The notes: a model not told the origin generated them from the sequence alone. A stretch of 64,000 bases of DNA from Euphorbia lathyris (GCF_963576675.1 NC_088916.1:88863501-88927500), one strand, 5' to 3'. Positions 12,561-24,024 are shown, counted from the first letter of the stretch. Numbers and translations: made by a program.

Positions 12561-12660
12561 TGCGGGGGAGTTTGCTAAACTATACCAGGTCAACTATCAT
12601 GGGGGAGCTCATACTGAGTTCCTCGCTGAATAGTTTTGCCAACATCAAAATGGGGGAGTT
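12561..12660 (+). promoter_or_regulatory. Multiple polypurine tracts before the 3' LTR
   Basis: Three near-identical purine tracts: 'gcgggggagttt' (about 12562-12573), 'tgggggagc' (12600-12608) and 'tgggggagtt' (12651-12660, directly abutting the LTR). A further 'atgggggaga' lies at about 12049 inside the env-like ORF. The last one is the plus-strand primer; repeated tracts are a known Sirevirus trait. Confidence 0.8.
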
Positions 12661-13993
12661 TGTTGAAACACCTTTCCACATAATTTTGATTTGACAAAAT
12701 TGTTTAAGTATAATTAAAATACATATTCTAAACACACTAAGTTTAAATGCTTTGATTTATTCTACTAATGTGTTTGTTCAATGTTGAGTTAAAATTTTTT
12801 ATAAGACACAAGTATCCAAGGGCCCAAGCCCAATACGGAAGCCAAGGCCCAAGTCAAACAACTCAGTACTACTCGGCCTGCGTTTTTAAAACGTTGTCGT
12901 TTTGGATAAAACGCAACTCAACGAAAGAAGGATCTAGAAGACCTTCGGGAACAACTTCAAGATGAAGCTGCTGAGTAGATTGGACAAACGTACAAAGATA
13001 GCAGCTGGCTTAAGAAAACTTTGAGACAAAGTATTTCTACTTTGGGTAAAGTTCAGACGACACAGTATGTTGTCCAGTTGACTTTACCATAAAAGGAGAG
13101 ACAGTCTGCTGAGCTGACCGAGGACAGAAGATACACAAATCTGATTGGCCGAGAGCTCTGAGCAAGTCAGGATGACAACGACAGGAAGCCGTTTCCCTCC
13201 AACGGTTATTTCGAAATTCGAAATGACCGATGCCCAGACGTCTCTATAAATAGTGCCATCAGAAGCTTCATTCCACACAGAACTTGATCAAGCCATTACG
13301 CTGACCAAATTTCTACACAAGTTCTGCAAGAAAGAAGCAAAGCAAATCTTACACTACAATTTATACATTTGTGTAAAAGTCTAGAGTGATTATTTCAATC
13401 GTCTAAAATGTCTTATCAAATCATTGTATAGGACAAAAAACTTATCATTTCTAGAGATAGAAATGAGAGGCTGAGTACTCGGTTATAGTACTCAGCGAGA
13501 GATTAGGATTGAGTAGAGGTATAGAGGAAGGTACTCTTGTTATACTCAGTTGCTAAGATTGTAAAGGGTTTGAGGCTCTACCTTTAAAGAGCTCAGTAGA
13601 GGATTCGAAATCTCGGAACGTGTTCCGGGGACAGGACGTAGGCTTAGAAGAAGCCGAACCTGGATAAATCTACTGAGTAAAGTATTTCTTACCTTTAACT
13701 CCTTATATATATTGCTTGCTTAAAATAACCAAAAACTGACCAAGTAAAGAGGTCAAGTTGAGTTGTGCGGGTTGAACATCTGAGCTCAGGAATAGACTCT
13801 AAGTGCTATCTCCTGACTCAAGCTAAGAAACTGACCTAGTCACTAGTTGACTAATCCAGTATCTTGCTGTTTACTCAGCGCCGCTGTTAAAACATTTTTC
13901 CTTAGAAAAAGAAGTCTGCCCTAATTGTGAAAAAGTTTAAATAGTTCCTAACCCCCCTTGGAACTATACTTGCAACCTTACAAGGGACCAACA
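12661..13993 (+). repeat. 3' LTR of the Sirevirus-type element
   Basis: Near-identical to 3675-5008, with about 24 differences counted by eye including one indel in a C/T run near the end. It is followed at once by the ATCTC duplication. The TATA box repeat is at about 13244. Confidence 0.95.
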
Positions 13994-14117
13994 ATCTCAA
14001 CCTTAGTTAGAGAAACCAAGTGCTTGTTAGCATCTTGTAAAGCATCCAAAATAGGTGAAACCGAAACAGTAGGAGACGAAGTGGCAGATTGCGTAGATAT
14101 CACAGTTGGACTGGTGA
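13994..14117 (-). pseudogene. Upstream piece of the old Copia split by the Sirevirus
   Basis: On the minus strand, about 14117-13994 is open and Ser/Thr/Val-rich, as expected for the integrase-RT linker. It leads straight into the frame that resumes at 3674, across the ATCTC duplication. Upstream of 14118 the Copia frame ends and the sequence becomes the duplicated 0.5-kb segment, so the Copia is truncated here. Confidence 0.6.
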
Positions 14118-14640
14118 CCATGTTTATGTAGGTATTACTTATAATCCCAATTCATTTCTGCTTATATGCATAGATGATTCTAATTAGGATTAATAACCTA
14201 AAAATGAATCTAAACAACATAATCCATGTAATTATTTTCTTTAACTAATACAAATTTAAGGAAGAAATTTCTAATTTAAACCTTAACTTACTTGCTCATT
14301 GTTAGAATGGATGGTTTTCGCCAGCGACATTCTGCAATGAATGATAAAATATCCTTTTTTTTGTTCTTAGGAAAGCCACAAAAACCTGTGTTGATGCACT
14401 CGCATCTTGACATGGAATGTCTTCTTGTTTCTTCACCATTGTTGTTCCTACACATAATTAACATTTTTCAGATTTTACTATTTCTTTTCCATTCTGAACA
14501 GTCCTAGTTATCTTAAAATTGCGATCCTCATTACCTCCTCGATGTTGATTTCCCTTGGTTTTGATTTCCTTCATGAATCAGATTGTTAAATTTATTGCCC
14601 CCCATACTCTCCGGTGGTTGATGCCATATAAGGCGCTTTA
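14118..14640. repeat. Diverged 0.5-kb duplicated segment, copy 2
   Basis: Counterpart of 1310-1860, sharing the landmark words listed there in the same order and orientation. It is more degraded on its right side. The two copies flank the Copia/Sirevirus complex. Confidence 0.6.
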
Positions 14641-15782
14641 ATATCATAACAAGATCTCAATAAAAAGAGAGAAGGGTAAATTACACAAATGGCCACTGAA
14701 CTATAACTATTTTCACATTGTGGCCACTGAACTTTAATTCTTCCCGATATGACATTGAACTTGACACTTTGTTACACCGGTGGCCATTTTTGAATTGACC
14801 ACCATTTATGACCTTTGACTCTTCTTTTTAACTAGCTGTCTCTCTCCTTCCCTCTTTTTTAAACATTTTATACCCATTTTACCTTTGTCCCTTTCTTGTT
14901 GTGTACTTCTCCCTCTCTTCATCCCTCTCTTTCTCCATTGCAACTCCTTTCTTACAACATCCTCCTCTCCCTAATTGGCTGACAAATCCATATGCTAAAA
15001 ACCGTCATGTCCTATCTATTCCAACCTCTCATGCTCTTTCCTCCCCTTCACTCTCTTCCTCTTCTTTTCCACTACATGAAGGCAAGTACATTATTGAATG
15101 ATTAAAATTAATGAAACTGCCAAAGCATGACCCATGCATATAAATAATGTAATATTGAAGGTTCATAATTATACTATTTTTAAAAAAAATTTGTACATGT
15201 TGCAGGAAGGTTATACCAACTCCATTTGCAACACTCTCAATGTTCATATGGCTTCCATTTGGAATTTTTTTGCTGAATTGGGTGATTAAATTATACATGT
15301 GGCTGTGAATACTAGTGTGAGTATGTTTTATGAGACAACTGTAAGTGGCTTGAAATGTTTGGGTCCAATTTTCAACTCCAGAATATTGAGTCGCCGAAAA
15401 GAGTTTTTATCCAAAACCCGTCATGGATTTCTACGGGTTTTTTCAAGGGTTTGTATAAAATTACGAATCGAGAAATGAAGTTAGAGTTCCAGAACATCGA
15501 GAAGATGAAGTGTAATTTCTTAAGGATGATGTAGATTAGAGAAGAGATTGAGGCATAGGAGAGAAGAGTGACATGGAGAAAGAGAGGGATGAAGAGAGAG
15601 TGAGACATATTAAGAAAAGGACAAATGTTAAAATGAGTATAAAATATTTGAGAAAGAAGGAAGGAAAGACTATATACTCCACATCTTCCATGTACACCAC
15701 GTGTTTACCTATATACCAAACCCAGAAGCTAGGAATCCATACATGGGTGGGTTGATTTTTGGCTATTTACATGAAAATCATA
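14641..15782. other. Unassigned DNA with a possible degenerate repeat
   Basis: 14690-14820 contains 'ggccactgaact' twice, and a 'ggtggccattttt' block, resembling the end of a plant non-autonomous element, but no partner end was found. 14820-15080 is pyrimidine-rich on the plus strand. Short open frames at 15029-15298 and 15372-15608 (minus) have no recognisable product. Confidence 0.4.
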
Positions 15783-16366
15783 GGGAAATTTACATACAAA
15801 TTCATTTTTGAGAAACTATTTACAACTATGTCAAGTCATAATTTTGAATTATGTCAAACTAATAAAATCATTATTTTTTAAATATTATAAATTAGGAGTC
15901 TATAATAAATAGTTTAAACTTAATTCTAAATATTATGAATTGGAGTTTAAACTTTTTAAATTAGGTATAAAAACATATTTTATTTGGTATATATAGAAAA
16001 AATGACATGTTAAGAATAAAGTTTGATGATATGATTTAGTTATAATTTTGAAGTTTGATTATCATATTCATGTAAAAAGCCCAAAATCATATATGATTAT
16101 AAAATTACAATTAATTCATATTACAAAACTTAATACTAAATATGTCATTACTTTCTATATATCATAAATAAAGTTCTAATTTATAAATTTTAGACCTCAA
16201 TTCATAAATCCTAATCCCTAAAAAATATATCTTAGACCTCTAATTGATAAAACCTAGTCCTTAAAATATATAAAAAACAATGATTTTCTTAATTTGATAT
16301 TATTTAAATTAGTACTTGGAAACTTGTAAATAATTTTTCAAATTTAAATTTCTGTGTAAATTTCCC
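15783..16366. mobile_element. MITE-like element with about 44-bp inverted ends
   Basis: The left end 'gggaaatttaca' and the right end 'gtaaatttccc' are inverted repeats. The similarity extends about 44 bp inward (each arm has 'tatttaca' near its inner part). The interior is AT-rich and non-coding. A clear target duplication was not found. A related but incomplete copy lies at about 52455-52735. The superfamily is not assigned. Confidence 0.55.
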
Positions 16367-17175
16367 GTATTTTTTAGCCCTAGGTTTGAGTAATTTTTAA
16401 AGTCTAGCCCATTAGGGATGAGACAATATATAATATGAAAGATAATCACATATTTAGAATTAAGTTTTGTAATATGATACAATTATAATTTTTATAACTA
16501 ATATGATTTTCATGTAAAAAGCCCTTTTATATTTTATAAACTTTTATTTATTTGAACTTTATTTTTCCAAATAATTATAGAAATGTATTTCCTTTATTAA
16601 TTATTCTCAATGTACTCTTTATTTTCATAACATTTTTGAACTAATTTTTATTATATCTATTTTTCTGATGAATTATTATAACTAAAAACAAAAAAATAAT
16701 ATAAAAATGTTATAATTTTTATTTGAGCTTTTTTCATGAAAATAATATTAATTTAAACATTACAATTACATCATATTAGTTATAAAAACACGTCGGCCCA
16801 AATAGGAAAAAGATTCGGGGAAGATATTTCTATAATTATTTTCATAACATTCTTCAACTAATTTTTATTATATCCCTAATTTTTTATGAAATATTATATC
16901 TATTTTCCATTAAAAAACCAATTTCTTATTTTAGAGACTCAAATAACATAATTTTTTAATTAAATTTTAATTTATTAAAATTATAAAAAAAGTAGAACTC
17001 AAAATAATAATAAAAAAGTGTAAAAATGTTATGGTTTCTTTGCGAATATACCAAAAAGATGAAGTTTCAGCTAATTTTTTTTAGGCTTTTTACATGAAAA
17101 TCATATTAGTTATAAAAACTACAATTACATCATATTAGTTATAAAAATACGTCCGCCCAAATGGAAAAAAAGATT
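16367..17175. other. AT-rich DNA with a roughly 60-bp direct repeat
   Basis: No gene seen. About 16763-16823 and about 17120-17180 share 'ttacatcatattagttata' followed by a 'cgtc.gcccaaat' block and an 'agatt.gggg' word. The second copy runs up to the 3' end of the tRNA gene. Confidence 0.55.
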
Positions 17176-17260
17176 TGGGGTGAGAGAGGCTCGAACTCTC
17201 GACCTCAGGATCACTCAGAAGCTATGAGACCTACGCGCTAGCCAACTGCGCCACCACCCC
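17176..17260 (-). tRNA. trnM-CAU (nuclear, elongator): Elongator tRNA-Met (CAU) with a short intron
   Basis: Minus-strand gene of 85 bp. The acceptor strand GGGGTGG pairs with the 3' TCACCCC (last pair G-U), with A as discriminator. D-arm box 'TGGCGCAGTTGGCTAGC' (A box) and T-arm box 'GGTCGAGAGTTCGAGCC' (B box) are both present. The anticodon loop reads C-T-CAT-A, with an 11-nt intron ('gcttctgagtg') after position 37. In plants, nuclear tRNA genes with introns are mainly tRNA-Tyr and elongator tRNA-Met, so intron and anticodon agree. It delivers methionine to internal AUG codons in the cytosol. T-runs that could terminate Pol III lie beyond its 3' side. It appears intact. Confidence 0.92.
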
Positions 17261-17640
17261 AACGGTAAAGATTTCTGAATCTGCATATAAGATATGTACA
17301 AAGGGCAATAATTAAGTCAAACTTCACATTGGGAGAATTCAATATAGAAATACGAAGCAATGACCACTGAAATCATAACATAATTACATTGGTCCAATTA
17401 TACATATTTTGAACTTATTTAAAATAATTATGATTTTACCGTTTCCATGAAATATCTTATAATGGTGAGAATTGATATTAAAAAAACTAATTAGTTAACC
17501 TTCATGTAGTGATAATGTTTTAGATGTACGTTTCTAATATCCTTTTTAATATTCATCATATAATTTTTTTTTTTGCAAGAATTGTAATATTTACCTAAAT
17601 CCTTATAATTTTACTTTAAAAGGGTGAAACTAGTGTTAGT
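17261..17640. other. Unassigned AT-rich DNA
   Basis: Upstream flank of the tRNA gene and downstream flank of the Copia remnant. Nothing recognisable. Confidence 0.5.
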
Positions 17641-17945
17641 GGTCATGTACAAAGTACCAGTTTTATTACCTCGAGTTTGCTAACTTTCCAAGATCCATTA
17701 GTAAAGTACCCATTGTGACCTTTTTCATCAATATGTCCGACTGAAATAAGTTTCTTTGTTAGCCTAGGTACATGTCTTACTTGGTTGATTTTCCACACCG
17801 TTCCATTTTCTAATTTCAAACGAACATCACCTATTCCGGCTATCTCCAATGGCTCACCATCTGCGAGATACACCTTCCCATAGTTTTCAACTAAATAGTT
17901 CTCCACGATTTCACGGTTTGATGTCGTATGAAAAGAAGCACCCGA
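17641..17945 (-). pseudogene. Copia protease / gag-pre-integrase fragment (downstream half)
   Basis: Minus-strand frame from 17945 to about 17660. It starts with 'SGASFHTT' of the Copia aspartic protease, followed by 'VYLADGEPLEI' and 'VRHVPRLTKKLISVGH', which are highly characteristic of plant Copia protease. The catalytic Asp lies on the other side of the CACTA insertion, so the active-site triplet is cut in two. No integrase or RT follows; the element is truncated at about 17641. Confidence 0.85.
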
Positions 17946-19865
17946 CACTACAAGAAATTTGATCTTTTGTGACGCACGAAAATTGTCATGAAAACATGAA
18001 TTTGCGTCACAATATACAATAGATGACAAAAAATTATCGTGACAGTGATCGTCATGGTAGGAGCGTGGTATTATGTATATATGAGAAATTCTACCTTTGT
18101 CATAAATTGTTTATTTTTATATGACGAATAAGAAGATGTGTCACTGTATTTTTTGTTTTGGTAACGCTCATTTTGTCACTATTATTACAACTGTTTTGTC
18201 ACATAAAACTTTATTTCGTCATGAATAGTTAATATTTAAATGACATAATTCATTTTTCGTCATCTAAATATATAGTTAAAGTGACGAATTTCAATACAGG
18301 ATTGAAATTATAGAATTGTATTAGCTTATAATTATGATATTTGTTTGTCATTAAAAATATAATATTGTTGTAAAAAGTAAATCTTGAACTAACAAAACCT
18401 CATTTTGTCATAAAAAACATAATTAAGATGACAGAATATCTATTGTAGATTTTTAATGACATAATACTGATAATCATTTCGACGTTAAATGTACAATTTT
18501 TTATTGGCTACGTAGAATCTATGGAATTGTAAAATATTTATTATCATTTAATATATATTTTGAAATTACAATATTAATTCTTTTTAAAATAAAAAAGAAA
18601 TTACAATATGGATTAAAATCCTAAAATAAAACATGAACAATTTAATAAATAAGGAATTCGAGAGATATCTTTTGTATTCTTCCTCTTAAATTCTTGAACA
18701 AAGCCGTTCACCATTCTATTATTGAGGTGGATGTCACCAGCTATTGATTTCACTGTAAAGTTACCATCTTCAATCGGAAGCACTGAGGAATAAAGACTGA
18801 CACCCGCAAAAATCGAAGATAAAAAAATGTTCTTCTCCCTAGTGTTTCTTGCCTTTTTGTCACTTGTCAAAACCATATTCAATAGGCTAACCGAATATCT
18901 GTACAATAGAACTGACAAAAATTCAGTGTAAAACTACTGCGATAATCACAACGTTTCCTAATAAAAAAAAGGTATAAAGTGAGAAAACCAAAATCCTGCA
19001 TTAATGGCAATTAGAATTGGAAAAAAAATTCAGCATCAACTAGAGTATTTGGGAAGAACTGCACCTCATCATCTTCATCGACTCCAAATTGAAGTGAAAT
19101 TGAACTAGTGACCGTCAAATGGAAGTGAAATTGAATTAGTCACCGTGAAGACGGAACTCAGTAGGTCTCTTCTTAAGCTGCGCACTAAATCCATACGGGT
19201 CTCCCATCACCTAAATCAAAATAATCAAATACATCAAATAAATCTCATTCCAATCTGGATAAACTCCAAGTTGCAGTTATAATCGGTTGACGGCGGAGCA
19301 ACGAAAAAGGTGGACATGTAGATTTGGTTGCTAGTGGCGCGAGATCGTTTGCTGGAAGTGCCATGTCATATCGAGAGTTGGAGGAAGCTTTTCGTCCGGC
19401 TCGAAAATTCGTCTTCGCCATGGCTGCTTGATATCAGTGGCGCCATAAAAGGAAGTAATGAAATTAGAGTTTTGGATTAAGGGATGTTTTTTCCGTTAGT
19501 GGGTTATGGTGAAATAAGGGTTAGTGGGGTTAGTGGGAAAAATAAAATTAGTAGAAGAGTAAATAAAAAATTAAATTCTGTTTTTTTGTTATTTAATTAT
19601 TTAGGAGTTTAAAAATATAAAAAAAATATTTATGGTAGTTCTTTGATTATCATAAATTAAAAGATTGTGTTGATAAAAAATATTGTGTAATAACATCCTT
19701 ACATATTTTTAATTTTAATTACAATAATAATTCATCATATTTTTTTTCATTTTCAATAAAATTATTATGACAAGATTAATAAATTATATGTGATAGAAAA
19801 GATTAGACTGTTAAACAATTAAATTTTGCTGTACAATAATTATAAAAATACTACTACATATATTA

Positions 19866-20360
19866 AAGGTTTAATAGACACCCAACCCCCTAAATTTGTA
19901 ACTTTTTTTCACCTAGCCCCCTCAACTTAGGGGACAACCTCTCAACCCCTTCAACTTTCCAAAAACATCACATACAACCCCTTACACTCCTATGTTCGGT
20001 CAAAATATTGACCCGTGTAGAAAACGCGCTTGACTGTTGACCACACCAATGCCACGTGTCATTTTTTTATTAAATTTTTCCATTGAGACCCCTGCTCGGC
20101 GAGCAAGCCTATTTGTGATGTTATCTACACGGGTTTTCTACACGGGTCAATATTTTGACCGAACATAGGGATGTTTTCTACATGTGTTTTTTACACAAGC
20201 GCTTTTTCTACACGGGTCAATATTTTGACCGAACATAGGGGTGTAAGGGGCTGTATGTGATGTTTTTGAAGAGTTGAGGGGGTTGAGAGGTTGTCCCCTA
20301 AGTTGAGGGGGCCGGGTGAAAAAAAGTTACAAGTTTAGGGGGTTGGATGCCTATAAAGCC
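19866..20360. mobile_element. Long-arm inverted-repeat element nested in CACTA 1
   Basis: The left arm (about 19866-20040) and right arm (about 20120-20360) are inverted copies; landmarks are 'ccaaccccctaaa' and 'tcaatattttgaccgaacat'. The right arm has an internal duplication of the 'acgggtcaatattttgacc' block. TATATTA occurs on both sides (19859-19865 and 20361-20367), a candidate 7-bp target duplication, although the shorter TTA or TA cannot be excluded. No ORF. Confidence 0.65.
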
Positions 20361-20453
20361 TATATTAAATTTTAGTAATAACTATTACGAAATGGTTATT
20401 TTATATTAGCTTATCATAATATTAAATTTATGACACCTATAAATATATTGTAG

Positions 20454-20990
20454 GGATAAGGTGCAAAAATACCCATAATATTTATAGTCATGAATAATTT
20501 TATCTATAACGTTTAAAATGGTGCAATTTTACCCCTAACGTTGGCAGCAAGAGCAATTTTTCCCTTAACGCTTAAAATAATGCAATTTTACCCTAACGAT
20601 GGTAGCCAATAGTAATTTTACCTAATGTTGTCAATTTCACAAATAATTCATCAAACTGTCTTCTCGGTCACGAATCTTGTCATCAATACTTCACATGTGA
20701 GTCAGTTTATCACTCATTAGTAATAGATCATAAAAAAATATGTCTATTGTACGAGTTGGACAAAAAAATTCAAAATATTTTGTCGAATTTATAAATATTA
20801 ATCTCCAATTCTATTATTAAATTACAGAAAATATGATTTTTTTTTAAACAAACTGATATGTAATTAGTGCAGAATAAAGAACAAAATATATATGTTTTAT
20901 AATAATGTCTAAAATTGACCAAACTTGTCAATTGTGGGGATAAAATTGTTAATTGGCTGCCAACATTATGGGTAAAATATAAAATGTTAT
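20454..20990. mobile_element. MITE-like element, copy 1 (related to 51444-52025)
   Basis: Starts 'ggataaggtgcaaaaatacc' and contains repeated 'gcaattttaccc' words. The middle has 'gtccaac/gttggac' and 'acatgtga' blocks. The same blocks occur at 51444-52025. The right end is eroded. It lies inside the CACTA element. Confidence 0.6.
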
Positions 20991-21738
20991 ATTTAATGAC
21001 GATATAAAAAGGTTATAAATTAATATTCAATTATGGCAATTTAACTTATTGTTAAATAAACATCCAAATAAATAACAATATACTAGTACTGTCATAATAT
21101 CGTAACAAGATATGACAACATATATTTTGTAGCATTTTTTAAATTATTTTATCACGTATTACAATCGTCATTAAATGATTATATGCAACTATGAAACATT
21201 AATTGTCATTTATTATAAATATTTCGTAAATAAATAATTTTTTTTTCCAATTTGATATTATTAAAATTTCTCCGAAAACATTATGGTGACGATCATTTAT
21301 ATATCATCATAATAATATCACAATGCATGACGATATTTAAATAATATCACAAAAAATAATAATAAATGATAAAATTTAATTTGTTACCGTTTGTTCCAAT
21401 TAAAATATCACAAATACAAAGTGTCATAAAAAAATATTTCTTACAATGACGACAGATTCGTGACCAATTATTCCCATTTCATCGCAAAAAAAAATCTCTC
21501 CAAATTTATTCTACTAAATTTTCCCTCCAAAACTATAGGTTACGATATTTTGCTTATCGTCATAAACTATATCTTATAGTGACGAAAGGATAGAACAATG
21601 TAGACATTTGAAAAAATTGTCAGGAGAAAAATAGAAACTATGACGAAAGGTAAAATTTGTCATGTTTAGGTGATTATTAGTGACAAAATTATGTTCGTAG
21701 TAAAAAAATCGTCATAAAATGCAATATTTCTTGTAGTG

Positions 21739-22604
21739 CGAGTCTAATACGGAAGATTCAATGGAACAATCAACGAAAAAAGTAAGGCATCTTGTACCTC
21801 ATCAGCTACAACATTTGCAGCTTTCTTATTGTCTTCCTTCTTTTGGAAGTCTGCATTTAGCCTTGACATGTCCAGGCTTTCCACCATTCCATCACTCCAA
21901 TTTCCATCAATTTCTTGATTTGGACCTACCATTCCTCGACTTTGATCTACCTCGTCCTTGGTTAGAATTCCTTTCATTGATTCTTCCTCTATTTTCAACA
22001 TTTAAGGCAGAACTTGTCGATGTACCTTCACTAGAATCAATCCTTCACACTTCTTCAGTAAGAATTCGATCCCAGACATAACTAAATGACAATTTTCCCT
22101 TGCCAACAGAATTACTAACCGCAACCCTCATAGGCTCCCAACTATTAGGCAATGAAGCCAAAAGAATTAGAGCATGTACCTCATCATCAAAGGTAATATC
22201 AACAGATGTTAGTTGAGCAACAATGGTATCGAACTCGTTTATATGTTCTGCAACTGAAGCACTATCACCCATTCTTAAATTGAATAGCTTTTTCATTAGA
22301 TGTACCTTGTTATTTGCGGAAGCTTCGCGTACATATCTGATAAAAGTCTCATCATTTCAACCGTTGACTTGGTTTCTGCTATGTTTTGAGTGCCATTCTG
22401 TGTTAGCGTCAGTCTGATTACACCCAACACTTGTTGATCGAGAAGTTCCCAATCCTCTTGGCTCATGTCAGCTGGTTTCACTTCTGAAAGCGGCAAGTGC
22501 AGCTTTTTGCTATACAAATAGTCTATAATTTGTAATCTCTAGAATGAAAAGTCAGTTTCAACAAACTTGTTTATTCGAGAACTTATTCCATCTAATCTCG
22601 CCAT
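21739..22604 (-). pseudogene. Copia gag and protease start (upstream half)
   Basis: On the minus strand, gag begins at ATG 22604-22602. It has an in-frame TAG at 22541-22539, then 'QEDWELLDQQVLGVIRL', a frame change near 22300, and the gag core 'LPNSWEPMRVAV'. A later 'NVVADEVQDALL' segment immediately precedes the protease. The frame leads to the catalytic Asp just before the CACTA insertion at 21738. The expected zinc knuckle was not seen. Dead element; its 5' LTR may lie beyond 29830, displaced by the second CACTA. Confidence 0.8.
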
Positions 22605-23878
22605 TGTCCGAACCAGATAGCTCTAGAAAAAAAAACGATCACTACAAGAAAAAGAGGTTTTTATGACCAAAATTTAATGTGGATAAAATTTCCACTCATT
22701 AAAACCATGTTCTCAATACATTTAATGAGCGGAAGGTATACCATCTTATTATTAAGGACTAAAATATAAATATTTACTCACTTTCACTAAACTTCCACTC
22801 ATTATTTAATAGTAGTAAAAAACCCAATCTTTAATTATAAAAATACCAGTCATTAATGGGCTAAATTTTTCATTTACCGCCAATCCCCAAAAATTATTCC
22901 CTCCACTTATTTTGAAGACTCAGAAAAAAAGAAAAGTATCCTTGTGAAATCAGATTAACCTAGGCTTCTCACTCCCATATTCTAACTTCATCTTCGACTT
23001 AGGTCTAGGCTTCTCACGCCAGCCTTCGAACTTAGTCTAGGCTTTTCACTGGCATTGAGCTTCCTGTTCGACCTAGGTCTGGGTTTTCCTCCTTGAAGTT
23101 CGCGGTATTTCCTCTCTTGTCTTGGTAATTTCTTTAATTTTTCCTGTTTCCTTCCTATTCTCGTGTTTTCCTCTTTATTGGTTTAGATTGAATGTCTTTA
23201 TGACCTTGGTTTAAGATGAGAAAACTATGTCCTGAACTCTGTCTTTTAATTGTACCATTTCTAATGTTAGGGTAATATTGTTCTTGGTTGACAAAGTTTA
23301 GAGGCATTTCTTCTACTTATCCTGATTCAAATGATGCTCGAGCAATTTAAAAGGAAAACCAATATTTTCGAAAAATTTAATAGTTATAGACTAGCCCTTG
23401 GTTTGTCGTTAACCTGGAAAAACATGATAAAAACTTCATAATTTCATCATCAAGTATTTTATCCAGGAATTTAAAATGGAGGAGAATGATGATATGCTCG
23501 ATTATCTATTATTCATATTTTGGTTTCAAATTTGTCTTGCATTACCTATAGAATAATATGCTTTTCATTATTTGTCATTTGATTCAACATCTTTTATACT
23601 CAGCTGGCTTTCTTTTTCATATGACTTGGATTATACTTCTTTCACCACCATTAGAAAAATGGTTAAAAGTTTTAATTAGATGTTCATGTGCCAACTTGTT
23701 CTTTTTTTAACTTCAAATTTACTTATTTTTGTTTGTCCTATATTTGCTTTTATCTAATAGCTAACTGATCTTCTTGTTGAGTTTTTAGTGTGTTTTGTTT
23801 TATATAGTCTTTAGTGCTTGAATATTTTATGACTGGCTTCTGAATCTCATTTGTTTGCTTGCAGGGCAACAAAACATT

Positions 23879-24016
23879 TCTTGTATAACAGAGAAACATA
23901 GAAATGAAGAAATCCAGAATACTTTGTTATTGAAAACAATAACAGATACATGTATTTATAGAACTGATAAAGGTAAAATTACTAAAACACCCTTAAGCTA
24001 ATTATAATATCTAACA
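23879..24016 (-). repeat. 3' LTR of the short-LTR Copia
   Basis: 138 bp. On the plus strand it ends 'atctaaca', followed by the complement of a polypurine tract ('ctcctccctcaacc', 24017-24030). It matches 28696-28833. Confidence 0.92.
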
Positions 24017-24024
24017 CTCCTCCC

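Larger units (their letters stand above)
3675..13993 (+). mobile_element. Sirevirus-type Ty1/copia LTR retrotransposon with env-like ORF
   Basis: A 10.3-kb element bounded by 1334- and 1333-bp LTRs starting TG and ending CA, and flanked by the 5-bp target duplication ATCTC (3670-3674 and 13994-13998). Order: LTR, tRNA-iMet primer site, gag with three zinc knuckles, protease, integrase, RT, RNase H, an additional long ORF, repeated polypurine tracts, LTR. Integrase before RT makes it Copia. The large gag, the extra ORF downstream of pol and the multiple polypurine tracts are hallmarks of the Sirevirus lineage. About two dozen differences by eye between the LTRs (roughly 2%) suggest a fairly recent insertion. 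Coding regions carry several stops and a frameshift, so this copy cannot act alone. It sits inside an older minus-strand Copia. Confidence 0.93.
17946..21738. mobile_element. Non-autonomous CACTA (En/Spm) transposon
   Basis: The left terminus is 'cactacaagaaat' and the right terminus 'atttcttgtagtg', perfect inverted ends. They are flanked by the 3-bp duplication CGA (17943-17945 and 21739-21741). The subterminal regions are rich in TGACG/CGTCA and GTCAT words in both orientations, as expected for transposase binding. No transposase was recognised in 3.8 kb. Two other inverted-repeat elements are nested at 19866-20360 and 20454-20990. The part around 19070-19460 has higher GC and a short direct repeat ('gaagtgaaattgaa'); it could be captured host DNA. 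The insertion splits a Copia protease gene. Confidence 0.93.

Noticed and set aside
18613..18918. 101-codon minus-strand frame in CACTA 1 as a transposase remnant
   Set aside because: No transposase motif is recognisable and the length is within chance for this composition.
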